From assembly GCA_963790045.1 (NCBI GenBank), contig CAWBMS010000011.1, forward strand, positions 434,001 to 498,000: a stretch of 64,000 nt of DNA. The letters run 5' to 3'. Below, in pieces: positions 1 to 9,027 of this stretch. Both the position numbers and the translations under genes were made by a program. Each line of letters opens with the position of its first letter. Within the stretch, counting starts at the first letter, position 1. Source of the stretch: DATKMP01 sp963790045 (lineage in GTDB: Bacteria; Bacteroidota; Ignavibacteria; UBA10030). The notes below the pieces were generated by a model. It did no database searches and was not told the origin of the DNA. It saw nothing but the letters and a program-made list of their open reading frames with translations.

Positions 1-267
1 GCCGGATGGATCGCCGATCATTCCGGTAAAATCACCGATGATGAGAATTGCCTGATGGCCGAGGTCTTGAAATTGTCTGAGCTTACGAAGGACAACCGAA
101 TGTCCTAAATGTAAATCCGGCCGGCTTGGATCACATCCAAGTTTAATATTGAGCGGTTTGTTCTCTTTGATGGAACGTTCAAGTTTGCGAACTAAATCTT
201 CTTCGGGAATAATTTCCGAAGCGCCACGCTTGATGACGTCCATCTGTTCATTTAGTGATGGAAACAA
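1..267 (-). CDS. tyrS: Tyrosyl-tRNA synthetase, N-terminal part (cut by window edge)
   Basis: Charges tRNA-Tyr with tyrosine in the cytoplasm. The 89 visible residues carry the class I signature: a GCDPSRPDLHLGHS stretch (HIGH-type motif as HLGH) followed by VVLRKLRQFQDLGHQ and IGDFTGMIGDPSG, which is typical of the bacterial TyrRS Rossmann fold. I place the start at the TTG at 267 because the reading frame is closed by a stop three codons earlier, a GGAG lies about 12 bases upstream, and homologues begin with an equivalent FPS..EQ segment; the ATG at 252 is a weaker alternative. The gene follows smpB closely on the minus strand. The rest runs off the left edge. Confidence 0.9.
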   Translation of the reverse strand, partial: MFPSLNEQMDVIKRGASEIIPEEDLVRKLERSIKENKPLNIKLGCDPSRPDLHLGHSVVLRKLRQFQDLGHQAILIIGDFTGMIGDPSG

Positions 268-270
268 TTC

Positions 271-732
271 TTAAATTTTACTCCTTCTATGCCGTGCCAT
301 TTCGCGCTCGGCATCTCGTTTTGCAATCGCTTCGCGCTTATCATAACTCTTCTTGCCTTGGGCAATCGCTAATTCCACTTTTGCGTACGATCCCTTAAAA
401 TAAACCGATAGCGGAATCAGCGTAAATCCTTTTTCTCTTGTCTTTGTGAGAAGTTTTCGGATTTCTTTTTTATTCAGTAATAATTTTCTTTTCCGACGCG
501 GATCGTGATTGTAAATGCTACCGTGCTCATACGGGCTGATGTGCATTTCTTCTAACCATACTTCGCCGTTGCGAATTTCCGCGTAACTATCTTGCAGGTT
601 CGCGTTGCCTGCGCGTATCGATTTAATTTCCGTACCGGTCAGGATAATTCCTGCCTCCAATGCTTCGACGATGAAGTATTCGTGTCGTGCTTTCCGGTTG
701 GAAATTGTTATTCGCTGTTTTGGCTCCGTCAT
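271..732 (-). CDS. smpB: SsrA-binding protein SmpB
   Basis: SmpB binds tmRNA and brings it to stalled ribosomes for trans-translation. The 153-residue product has the family's normal length and landmarks: N-terminal ISNRKARHEY, EAGIILTGTEIKSIRAG, LQDSYAEI, the HISPYEHG stretch and the basic C-terminal tail with RDAEREMARHRR that mimics the codon-anticodon end. The stop codon is a few bases upstream of tyrS, so the two are probably co-transcribed. No tmRNA gene was recognised in the window. Confidence 0.95.
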   Translation of the reverse strand: MTEPKQRITISNRKARHEYFIVEALEAGIILTGTEIKSIRAGNANLQDSYAEIRNGEVWLEEMHISPYEHGSIYNHDPRRKRKLLLNKKEIRKLLTKTREKGFTLIPLSVYFKGSYAKVELAIAQGKKSYDKREAIAKRDAEREMARHRRSKI

Positions 733-837
733 CCTGTATTTTTCCTATTCAACTTAGCTGAAAAGTGAAAAAGAATCAATGACTCATGCGGTATTTCTTC
801 ATTTCTTAAAAATTATTTATGGAACTTGCATGTGCGG

Positions 838-851
838 TTGGAACGTTCCAA
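838..851. promoter_or_regulatory. Perfect 14-bp palindrome upstream of the lpdA operon
   Basis: The sequence TTGGAACGTTCCAA is a perfect inverted repeat in the 212-base divergent region between smpB and lpdA. A second, hyphenated pair (CGGTTC at 870-875 with GAACCG at 887-892) lies just downstream. The arrangement fits a dimeric regulator's operator or an mRNA hairpin ahead of lpdA. Which regulator, if any, cannot be told from the sequence. Confidence 0.3.
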
Positions 852-944
852 TAGTGGCAGCAACACTGCCGGTTCGTTGTATTTCGGAACCGTTCTGAGT
901 ATATTTGAGAAAATATTTTGATGATAAAAATTGGAAGGCAATAA

Positions 945-2339
945 ATGGCAGAGCGACAGTTTGATGTTACCGTAATTGGGGCGGGACCAGGCGGATATGT
1001 GGCAGCGATTCGTGCGGCACAATTGGGATTAAAAGTTGGATTGGTGGAACGTGATAAGTTGGGCGGAGTGTGTTTGAATTGGGGATGTATTCCGTCCAAA
1101 GCGCTGTTGAAAAGCGCGGAGTTGTATAATGCATTCAAAAAATCTTCAGAGTTCGGCATTACACACACAGGATTGAGTTATGATTTTTCTAAAATCATTT
1201 CGCGCAGCCGTGGTGTTGCCGATCGTATTTCCAAAGGCGTGGAATATTTGATGAAGAAAAATAAAATCGAAGTGATTGCGGGGACGGCAAAATTAACGGG
1301 AAAGAATTCTCTTGAAGTAACGAAAGATGGAAAAGTCGTTGAGACTGTCAAATCCAAACATATTATTCTTTCCACAGGAGCACGGCCGCGTTCTATTCCC
1401 GGTGTCAACATCGATAGAAAAAAAATCATCACCAGCAGTGAAGCGATGTCGCTGCCGGAACAGCCGAAGTCGTTGATTGTTATCGGCGGCGGCGCGATTG
1501 GGATTGAGTTCGCGTATTTCTACAATTCCTTTGGCACAAAAGTCACAGTGGTAGAAATGATGCCGAATATTTTACCGGTTGAAGATAAAGAGATCACCAA
1601 AATGCTTGAAGCGAGTTTGAAAAAATCCGGTATCGATATTCTCACGAATACAAGAGTGGAAGCTGTGAAAGTCGGTGATCAGGTGACGGTTTCTGTCTCA
1701 AGTGCTGACGGCAAAAAAGATATTGTTGCAGACATTGCGTTGATGGCAATCGGTGTGCAGGCGAATACAGAAAATCTCGGTTTGGAAACTGTCGGCGTAA
1801 AAATAGAAAAAGGATTTATCGCAGTGAATGAATTCGGCAAAACTACTGTCGATGGTATTTATGCCATTGGCGATGTTGCCGGGCCGCCGCTGCTGGCGCA
1901 CGTTGCATCGCATGAAGGCGTTGTTGCTGTCGAACACATCATGGGAAAGGCAAAACACGGTATTGATAAATCCAATGTTCCGGGTTGCACATATTGCCAG
2001 CCGCAAGTTGCAAGTATCGGTTTAACGGAAGACGCTGCAATTGCAAAAGGATATAAAGTGAAGATCGGAAGATTTCCATTTCGTCCGCTTGGTAAGGCAA
2101 TGGCGATTGGCGAAAGTGAAGGTATGGTCAAATTAATTTTTGATGAAAAGTACGGCGAACTTCTTGGTGCGCACATTCTCGGTTCGGAAGCTACAGAAAT
2201 GATCGCCGAACTTGGTATAGCAAAAGCGCTCGAAACAACGTGGGAAGAATTGCACAACACGATGCACGCGCATCCGACACTTTCCGAAGCAGTCATGGAA
2301 GCGGCGGGGCAGGCGTTCGATGCGGCAATACATATTTAA
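945..2339 (+). CDS. lpdA: Dihydrolipoyl dehydrogenase (E3)
   Basis: FAD-dependent E3 of 2-oxoacid dehydrogenase complexes; it reoxidises dihydrolipoyl groups and reduces NAD+. The 464-residue protein shows the FAD-binding GAGPGGYVAAIRAA near residue 12, the redox disulfide GGVCLNWGCIPSK (two Cys separated by four residues), the NAD-binding GGGAIGIEFA near residue 180, the second FAD site GIYAIGDVAG, and the C-terminal catalytic HAHPTLSEA His-Glu pair. It starts at the ATG after a GGAAGG-like ribosome site. It heads a run of genes (lipB, E1, E2, lipA) that together make one complete lipoylated complex. Confidence 0.95.
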   Translation: MAERQFDVTVIGAGPGGYVAAIRAAQLGLKVGLVERDKLGGVCLNWGCIPSKALLKSAELYNAFKKSSEFGITHTGLSYDFSKIISRSRGVADRISKGVEYLMKKNKIEVIAGTAKLTGKNSLEVTKDGKVVETVKSKHIILSTGARPRSIPGVNIDRKKIITSSEAMSLPEQPKSLIVIGGGAIGIEFAYFYNSFGTKVTVVEMMPNILPVEDKEITKMLEASLKKSGIDILTNTRVEAVKVGDQVTVSVSSADGKKDIVADIALMAIGVQANTENLGLETVGVKIEKGFIAVNEFGKTTVDGIYAIGDVAGPPLLAHVASHEGVVAVEHIMGKAKHGIDKSNVPGCTYCQPQVASIGLTEDAAIAKGYKVKIGRFPFRPLGKAMAIGESEGMVKLIFDEKYGELLGAHILGSEATEMIAELGIAKALETTWEELHNTMHAHPTLSEAVMEAAGQAFDAAIHI

Positions 2340-2356
2340 GGATCGAGAAAGGTTGT

Positions 2357-3086
2357 TTGAATTCTCTTCTTGTTGTTGATATTGGACGGACCCGTTACGC
2401 GGATGCGTGGGCGCTGCAAAAACAATTGTGGCAGATGCGGGTTGATCGCAAAATCGAAGATGTGTTGTTGCTGACCGAACACGAGCACGTCTTTACGCTC
2501 GGCAAAAGCGGCGACGATAATCATGTGACTTGCCTCCGCAGAGGAACTGTGTGCGAACGATACGGAACTGTTTCACATTGATCGCGGTGGCGATGTAACA
2601 TATCATGGTCCCGGACAAATCGTCGGCTATCCGATTCTCGATCTCAATCAATACAAACCGGATATCCATTTATATCTCCGCAACATTGAGGAAACGATTA
2701 TTCTATCGCTTGCGGAGTTTCATATCTGTGCCGGACGCGAAGAAGGAATGACCGGCGTGTGGGTGGACGGCGAAAAGATCGCTGCCATCGGCGTCAAAGT
2801 GAGCAAATGGATTACCATGCATGGCTTTGCATTGAATGTGAATACCGACCTAAATCGATTTGAGCGAATCATTCCGTGCGGCATATTTCACAAGGGTGTT
2901 ACATCGATGCAGAAAATTCTTGGGCGCACAATTCTATTAGAAGAAGTTCATTCGTTGATCGTAAAAAATTTTTGTCAAGTGTTTGGCTGTGAACGGAAAC
3001 AGACTTCTAAAAGGGAATTACAAAGTCTTATTGAGAAAGAGATCCAAAATGAATCTGCTATTTCTGTCGGGAGCGTGTTGAAATGA
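2357..3086 (+). CDS. lipB: Octanoyltransferase LipB (frameshifted)
   Basis: Transfers octanoate from acyl carrier protein to the lipoyl domain, the first step of lipoate assembly completed by LipA. The first part (VVDIGRTRYADAWALQ, LLTEHEHVFTLGKSGDDNH) and the second (HIDRGGDVTYHGPGQIVGYPILDL, then GVWVDGEKIAAIGVKVSKWITMHGFALNV) are collinear with LipB, but lie in different frames. The shift is at about 2527, where GTGACTT interrupts what should read V-L-A. The span is 3n+1, so one extra base restores a 242-residue protein. The TTG start at 2357 is chosen because no ATG fits and a GAAAGG lies just upstream. The end overlaps the E1 start by four bases. Confidence 0.85.
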
Positions 3087-5131
3087 ATGAACGACAGACG
3101 TTGGTGAGTTCTAATGCAATAGAAGAGCTTGGTTTAAGTAACGCGGATGTTGTGCGAGCGTATCGAACGATGCTGTTGGCGCGCTTGATGGACGACAAAC
3201 AACTGCGATTGCTGAAGCAGGGAAAAAGTTTTTTTCATATCGGCGGCTCGGGACATGAAGCCGCCCAAGTTGCAGCGGCTGCTTTATTAAAACCAGGACA
3301 CGATTGGGCATTTCCCTATTATCGTGATGAAGCATTCGTGCTGCATTGGGGAATTACGCCGAAAGATTTGTTTCTTGCGGCGTTGCACCGTGCAGAAGAC
3401 CCGGCGACAGGTGCGAGGCAAATGCCCGGACATTTCGGAAATAAAAAAATGCACATCGTCAATCAGTCCAGCCCAACAGGCATGCAATTTTTACAGGCAG
3501 TGGGTGTAGCGCTTGCCGCAAAAAAAGAACGCACAGATGAAGTGGTGTATGTCTCTTCCGGCGAAGGGGCGACGAGCGAAGGCGAATTTTTTGAAGCCGT
3601 GAACTGGGCAGCGCGTGAGTCGCTGCCTGTTTTGTTTTTTATAGAAGATAACAAATATGCTATTTCCGTTCCGGTGAAATTGCAAACCGCAGGCGGTTCG
3701 GTGTTTGAAGTGACAAAAGGTTTTCAAGGACTCGAGCGATTTGAATGCGATGGCGTGAATTTTCTTGAAACCTATTCCACCGTAAAAAAAGCAGTCGAAC
3801 ATATTCGCTCTAGAAAAGGGCCCGCGCTTGTTGTGGCGCATGTGGTTCGTCTGTTGCCGCATTCTTCTTCGGATGATCAACGAAAATATCGTGCGGAAGA
3901 AGAGTTAGCGTTAGAAAAAAAATGCGATCCGATTCCGTTGATGAAAATGTTTTTACTTGAGAATGAATTCCTTACAGAAGCAGAGATAGAACAACTTCAA
4001 AACGAAGTAAAGGAAGAAATTGAAACAGCCGCAGATTGGGCGGAAAGCCGTCCTGTTCCTGAACCGGAAACTATTTTCGATCATTTATATGGCAAAGCGC
4101 ATTCTGCACCGCCGACAAATTTTATTGAATCGGAACATACGGGTAATAAAATTGTTTTGGTTGATGCCGTGAATCATGCGTTGCATGAAGAAATGCAGCG
4201 CGACGAAAGAGTGGTTGTGTTTGGCGAAGACATTGCTGATCTCAAGGGCGGTGTGTTCACGGCAACAAAAGGTTTATCCACATCATTTGGAATGGCACGC
4301 GCGTTCAATTCACCGCTTGCCGAAGCGAGTATTGTCGGTATCGCAATCGGCATGGCATTAAAAGGATGGAAACCGGTTCCGGAAATTCAATTTGGTGATT
4401 ACATTTGGCCGGCATTCATGCAGATTCGTGATGAACTTTCGATGATGCGTTATCGCTCAAACGGTATGTGGTCGTGTCCGATTGTGATTCGCGTGCCGGT
4501 AGGCGGTTATATACACGGCGGGCATTATCACAGTCAAAATATCGAAGCATTCTTTGCACACATTCCCGGACTTCGTCTTGCATTTCCATCTACTGCGGCT
4601 GATGCAAAAGGATTATTGAAGGCGGCGATTCGCGGTGATGATCCTGTGATTTTTATGGAACACAAAGGTTTGTATCGTCAGGGATACGCGGCGAGTTTAG
4701 AACCGGATGCAGATTATGTGCTGCCGTTTGGAATTGCGGCTGTTCGTCGTGAAGGCACTGATGTTACGATAGTAACTTACGGCGCAATGGTGCAGCAATC
4801 GTTGGAAGCAGCACGAACCATGGAAACACAAAATGTGAGCGTCGAAGTGATCGATCTGCGTACGCTGAATCCGTTGGATGAAGAAACGATTTATCGCTCT
4901 GTACGAAAGACGAACCGAGTTGCCGTTGTGCATGAAGATACAATTACTGCCGGATTCGGCGCTGAACTCGTTGCGTTGATTACAAAAAATTGTTTTGAAT
5001 ATCTTGATGCACCAGTGCTTCGCGTTGCTGCAATAGATTTGCCCATACCGTACAGCCCGACGTTGGAAGATGCCATGCCGCCGAATAAGAAGAAAATACT
5101 TGCAGCATTGAATGAATTAATTGTCTATTAG
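3083..5131 (+). CDS. Fused 2-oxoacid dehydrogenase E1 alpha-beta
   Basis: Thiamine-diphosphate E1 component that decarboxylates a 2-oxoacid and loads the lipoyl arm of E2. Residues about 1-330 are the alpha domain, with the ThDP-binding region GEGATSEGEFFEAVNWAA and ...EDNKYAISVP; residues about 350-682 are the beta domain, starting DAVNHALHEEMQRDERVVVFGEDIA. Two separate chains are usual for branched-chain and pyruvate types; here they are one 682-residue polypeptide. Sequence style is closest to branched-chain 2-oxoacid or acetoin-like E1, but the substrate is not certain. Start overlaps the end of lipB (ATGA); E2 follows after eight bases, indicating tight co-expression. The reading frame is intact. 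Confidence 0.88.
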   Translation: MNERQTLVSSNAIEELGLSNADVVRAYRTMLLARLMDDKQLRLLKQGKSFFHIGGSGHEAAQVAAAALLKPGHDWAFPYYRDEAFVLHWGITPKDLFLAALHRAEDPATGARQMPGHFGNKKMHIVNQSSPTGMQFLQAVGVALAAKKERTDEVVYVSSGEGATSEGEFFEAVNWAARESLPVLFFIEDNKYAISVPVKLQTAGGSVFEVTKGFQGLERFECDGVNFLETYSTVKKAVEHIRSRKGPALVVAHVVRLLPHSSSDDQRKYRAEEELALEKKCDPIPLMKMFLLENEFLTEAEIEQLQNEVKEEIETAADWAESRPVPEPETIFDHLYGKAHSAPPTNFIESEHTGNKIVLVDAVNHALHEEMQRDERVVVFGEDIADLKGGVFTATKGLSTSFGMARAFNSPLAEASIVGIAIGMALKGWKPVPEIQFGDYIWPAFMQIRDELSMMRYRSNGMWSCPIVIRVPVGGYIHGGHYHSQNIEAFFAHIPGLRLAFPSTAADAKGLLKAAIRGDDPVIFMEHKGLYRQGYAASLEPDADYVLPFGIAAVRREGTDVTIVTYGAMVQQSLEAARTMETQNVSVEVIDLRTLNPLDEETIYRSVRKTNRVAVVHEDTITAGFGAELVALITKNCFEYLDAPVLRVAAIDLPIPYSPTLEDAMPPNKKKILAALNELIVY

Positions 5132-5139
5132 GAATACAC

Positions 5140-6430
5140 ATGCATGTTGAAATTGTCATGCCGAAGATGGGAGAAAGCATTCAAGAGGGAACGATTCTGC
5201 GATGGGCAAAATCAGTCGGCGAGAAAATCGCCAAAGATGAAATACTGTTAGAAATTAGTACCGATAAAGTGGATTCCGAAATTCCATCTTCTGTTGCTGG
5301 TGTTGTTGCAAAGATTCTTGCGCAAGAGCACGATACCGTCTCTGTTGGTACGGTTATAGCCATTATCGAAACGGATAGCACTGTAACAATATCGGAATCG
5401 GATTTGCGGGATGAAATGCATTCTTCCACGAATCAAGTTGCTGAAATAAGTCTTACTTCGTCGTTCATCCAACAAAAAATAAATTCAAAATCGGAACGGC
5501 ATCGTTTCTCTTCTCCGCTGGTAAGATTGATTGCAAAACGGGAAAATATCAAGGAAGAAGAATTAAATCGAATTGTTGGATCAGGAATCAATCGCCGTGT
5601 AACAAAGAATGATCTTCTTGCATATCTTCAACAACTGTACTGCACTGCTTGGCTCATCACGCGAATTTTCTTTGAAAATATCCAACAGAGAAGAACTGTT
5701 GAAAAAGTATCCCGCACCGTTGTATGATGTTGTAAAAATGACGAATGTGCAGCAAAAAATGGCGGAACACATGCTGCGCAGCGTGGCGACATCGCCGCAT
5801 GTGACGGTGGTAGATGAGGCGGATATTACGGAGATCGTTCGTTATCGACAGCACATTGTCAAAGAGTTTGAAGTGCAGCATAACACGAAGTTGACGTTCA
5901 CGCCGTTCTTTGCATCTGCAGTGATTCAGGCGATCAAAGACTTTCCTGTTGTGAATAGTTCTTTGGAGGGCGATGCGATTATCTACAAAAAATTTGTTCA
6001 TCTTGGTGTCGCGGTCGCTTCTCCATCAGGATTGCTTGTGCCGACAATTAAAAATGCGGAGACGAAAACATTCGTTGAACTTGCGCACTCTATTAACGAT
6101 ATTGCAGAGCGTGCACGAACAAAAAAGCTGTTGCCGGATGAACTGTATGGTGGAACGTTTTCTGTTACGAATTACGGAGTCTTCGGCAATATTATCGGCA
6201 CGCCGATTATCAATCAGCCGCAGGTTGCGATCTTCGGAACCGGAGCAATTAAAAAACGTCCGGTCGTTCTGACGAATGCAAATGGCAAGGATGAAATTGC
6301 CATTCGTTCGATGGTGTATTTGACGCTGTCGTTCGATCATCGTATCATCGATGGCGAAACCGGCGGAAAATTTTTGGCAACCATACGACGATACGTGGAA
6401 CAATTTGATTTCGATCAAATACAATTATGA
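5140..6430 (+). CDS. 2-oxoacid dehydrogenase E2, dihydrolipoyl acyltransferase (frameshifted)
   Basis: Core acyltransferase moving the acyl group from lipoate to CoA. Domains in order: N-terminal lipoyl domain with the lipoylated lysine in LLEISTDKVDSEIPS (about residue 44), a peripheral-subunit-binding domain (FSSPLVRLIAKRENI...GINRRVTKNDLLAYLQ, about 125-165), and a catalytic domain ending in the active-site SFDHRIIDG. The N- and C-terminal parts are in different frames; the shift lies at 5637 in CAACTGTACTGC, and removing one G gives ...LLAYLQQLTALLGS... with an overall span of 3n+1. The stop overlaps the lipA start (ATGA). Partner of the upstream E1 and lpdA. Confidence 0.88.
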
Positions 6431-7309
6431 CAACTGAACCAACATTATCATCAACGGAAGAAACGAAAAGGATTCGCAGGCCGGAATGGCTGAAAGTAAG
6501 AATTCCCGGCGGCGAAGAAGTTGCGCGACTCGATCACTTGATGCGCGTAAAAAAATTGCACACCGTGTGCGAGGAAGCGCGCTGTCCCAATATGGGAGAA
6601 TGTTGGAAATTAGGGTACTGCAACTTTCATAATTCTTGGCGATATTTGTACTAGGTCGTGCGGTTTCTGCGCGGTGAAAACCGGCCGTCCGAGTTTTGGA
6701 TTGGACTGGGATGAACCGCGGCGCGTGGTGGAAGCGATCGAGCAAATGAATGTTCGACACGCAGTCATTACATCGGTCAATCGCGATGAACGCAGCGACG
6801 GCGGCTCGCCGATCTTTGCAACAACGATTCGCATGATTCACGAGCGTGTTCCAAATTGCAAAGTGGAAGTGTTGATTCCTGATTTCAAAGGCAATGAAGA
6901 AGCCCTGAAGGTTGTGCTTGATGCAAAGCCGGACATTCTGAATCATAATTTAGAAACAGTGCCGCGTTTATATCGTACCGTGAGGCCGCAAGCAAATTAT
7001 CAGCAATCGCTGGAAGTACTTAAGCGTGCAAAAAAATACGGCGCTGTTACGAAGAGCGGATTGATGCTCGGGATCGGCGAACGGACAGAAGAAGTGCTTG
7101 AGGTGATGAAGGATGCGCGTGCAGTTGGCTGCGACATTCTGACGCTGGGACAATATTTGCAGCCGACGAAAGAGCATTTGCCGATTGACCGCTACGTGCA
7201 TCCTGATGAATTCAAGATGCTGAAAGAACAAGGATTAACAATGGGATTCCGTCATGTGGAATCCGGGCCGTTAGTGCGCAGTTCGTACCATGCGGCAGGA
7301 CAGGTCTGA
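6427..7309 (+). CDS. lipA: Lipoyl synthase (frameshifted)
   Basis: Radical SAM enzyme inserting two sulfurs into octanoyl-lipoyl domains. The first part has the auxiliary-cluster motif CEEARCPNMGECW; the second continues with FCAVKTGRPSFGLDWDEP and ends in the conserved GPLVRSSYHA tail. They are joined only after removing one G from GGG at 6613-6615, which restores GTATFIILGDICTRSCGFC, containing the CxxxCxxC radical SAM cluster. Span 3n+1, giving a 293-residue protein of normal length. It closes the lipoyl-complex operon; psd begins two bases after the stop. Loss of this enzyme would disable the neighbouring complex, so a real pseudogene is unlikely. Confidence 0.92.
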
Positions 7310-7311
7310 GA

Positions 7312-7971
7312 ATGATGATTACAAGATATGGATATGATGTATTCTTTACGATTGCTGCAATTTGTGTTGTGTTGTTTGTGCTCGCAGTATTGTTTGTCGA
7401 ACCCAAACTTCCGCGCTACTCGCTGATTGCTATCGCAATTTTATTCTTTTGTTTCACATTTTATTTTTTTCGTGATCCAGATCGTATCACACCCAAAGGT
7501 GACTCGCTGGTGATTGCGCCTGCTGATGGAAAAGTTATCAGCATCAAGCGCGTGGAAGAAAAAGAATTTTTTCAAGGCGAAGCATGGCAGGTGTGCATTT
7601 TTATGTCACCGCTCAATGTGCATGTCAACCGCAATCCGATTTCAGGAATGGTGCGGCATACGCGCTATGTGAAAGGCGAATATTTTGCTGCATTCGAAGA
7701 TAAAGCATCGGAACGCAACGAACAGATGATTGTGGGGTTAGAAGGTGCACACGGAAAAGTGCTGTTCAAACAAATTGCGGGCTTTGTTGCTCGAAGAATT
7801 GTTTGTAACTTACAGATAGGAGATTCTGTGAAGGCGGGAGAGCGATTTGGCATGATCAAATTCGGCTCCCGTGTCGATGTGTTTCTTCCGATCACGGCAG
7901 TTGTGAACGTGAAGCTCGGCGATGTGACGCGAGCAGGAGAGACCGTGTTGGCAGAATATTCCGGCAAGTAA
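7312..7971 (+). CDS. psd: Phosphatidylserine decarboxylase
   Basis: Makes phosphatidylethanolamine from phosphatidylserine at the membrane. This is the short (219-residue) form: two N-terminal hydrophobic segments (about 10-55), FYFFRDPDR, APADGKVISI, the conserved FMSPLNVHVNRNP, and a C-terminal FGSRVDVF in which the Gly-Ser bond is the expected self-cleavage site that generates the pyruvoyl group. Two adjacent ATGs (7312, 7315) could start it. pssA, the preceding enzyme of the pathway, follows 20 bases downstream. Confidence 0.93.
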   Translation: MMITRYGYDVFFTIAAICVVLFVLAVLFVEPKLPRYSLIAIAILFFCFTFYFFRDPDRITPKGDSLVIAPADGKVISIKRVEEKEFFQGEAWQVCIFMSPLNVHVNRNPISGMVRHTRYVKGEYFAAFEDKASERNEQMIVGLEGAHGKVLFKQIAGFVARRIVCNLQIGDSVKAGERFGMIKFGSRVDVFLPITAVVNVKLGDVTRAGETVLAEYSGK

Positions 7972-7990
7972 TGTTGGAGAAATAAAATAT

Positions 7991-8755
7991 ATGAAAATTA
8001 CGAGGGCGGTTGTCCCGAGTCTTTTTACGATTCTGAATGCGTTTTGTGGATTCTTATCAATAGTTCAAACCAGTCAAGGCAATATTCATCTCGCGGGATG
8101 GTTTATTTTGCTTGCAGCGATTTTCGATTCGTTAGATGGCGTGATGGCACGCATCACGAAATCTTGTAGCCAGTTTGGCGTTGAGTTAGATTCTCTTTCC
8201 GATGTCGTATCCTTCGGTGTCGCGCCATCGTTTATGGTCTATGCGGCATATTTGCATACGCTTGGCACCATCGGTGTGTTGATTGCAGCAATGCCGCTGG
8301 CGATGGGTGCAATTCGTTTGGCACGGTTCAATGTGCAATTGGTGGGATTTGATAAAGATTATTTCAACGGATTGCCGATTCCAATGCAAGCGATTACCTT
8401 GTGTGCATTTCTATTAGAATATTATGTCGATGGTGTCGGAATGACGCCAGTCAATGCAAACGCATTGATTTATTTGGTGATCGTTCTTTCATTGTTAATG
8501 GTCAGCCGTATTAAGTACGATACGCTCCCCAAGTTTTCTAAAAAACAAATTGCTGCGCATCCATGGAAAGTGGTTGGTGTTGTCATCGCTGCATTAATCG
8601 TCATTTTCTCCAAAGGACATTTGTTGTTTTATGTGTTGATGAGTTTTATTGTGTTCGGTATTTTACGATCTATGGTTACATGGTTTAGAAAGTCCGTGCT
8701 GAAAATTCAGCCGGTGCATTCTGAACAAAGTGAATTATCCAGTCTTGATTTATAG
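7991..8755 (+). CDS. pssA: CDP-diacylglycerol-serine O-phosphatidyltransferase
   Basis: Integral membrane enzyme joining CDP-diacylglycerol and serine to give phosphatidylserine, the substrate of the adjacent Psd. The CDP-alcohol phosphotransferase signature D-G-x2-A-R-x8-G-x3-D-x3-D is visible as DSLDGVMARITKSCSQFGVELDSLSD near residue 45. Several hydrophobic helices follow over 254 residues. Pairing with psd on one transcript is common in this group of bacteria. Confidence 0.93.
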   Translation: MKITRAVVPSLFTILNAFCGFLSIVQTSQGNIHLAGWFILLAAIFDSLDGVMARITKSCSQFGVELDSLSDVVSFGVAPSFMVYAAYLHTLGTIGVLIAAMPLAMGAIRLARFNVQLVGFDKDYFNGLPIPMQAITLCAFLLEYYVDGVGMTPVNANALIYLVIVLSLLMVSRIKYDTLPKFSKKQIAAHPWKVVGVVIAALIVIFSKGHLLFYVLMSFIVFGILRSMVTWFRKSVLKIQPVHSEQSELSSLDL

Positions 8756-8764
8756 GAGCTAACG

Positions 8765-9019
8765 GTGTTTCATTCAAAAGTAGTTGTCACTTTACGCAAA
8801 TCGATTCTTGATCCGCAAGGGAAAGCGGTTGAACAGGGAATTCATTCGCTCGGCTATCAAGCAGTGGGCAGTGTGCGAATGGGAAAATATGTTGAGTTCG
8901 ATCTTGATGTAGAAACGAAAAGTGAAGCAGAACAAATTGTGCGAGAAATTTCTACCAAGTTGTTATCCAATCCCGTGATGGAAGATTATACGTTCACCCT
9001 TGAAACAAAGAAACAATAA
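8765..9019 (+). CDS. purS: Phosphoribosylformylglycinamidine synthase subunit PurS
   Basis: Small scaffold subunit of the PurLQS FGAM synthase of purine synthesis. The 84-residue sequence (KVVVTLRKSILDPQGKAVEQGIHSLG...VRMGKYVEF) is typical of PurS. It starts at GTG 8765, preceded by AGGAGC, nine bases after pssA. It is directly followed by purQ; the large subunit purL is not in the window. Confidence 0.93.
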   Translation: MFHSKVVVTLRKSILDPQGKAVEQGIHSLGYQAVGSVRMGKYVEFDLDVETKSEAEQIVREISTKLLSNPVMEDYTFTLETKKQ

Positions 9020-9027
9020 GGTGCAAC

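Noticed and set aside
6427..7309. lipA as a true pseudogene
   Set aside because: Both cluster motifs are perfect once one G in a GGG run is removed, and the enzyme is needed for the adjacent E2 domain; error is the simpler reading.
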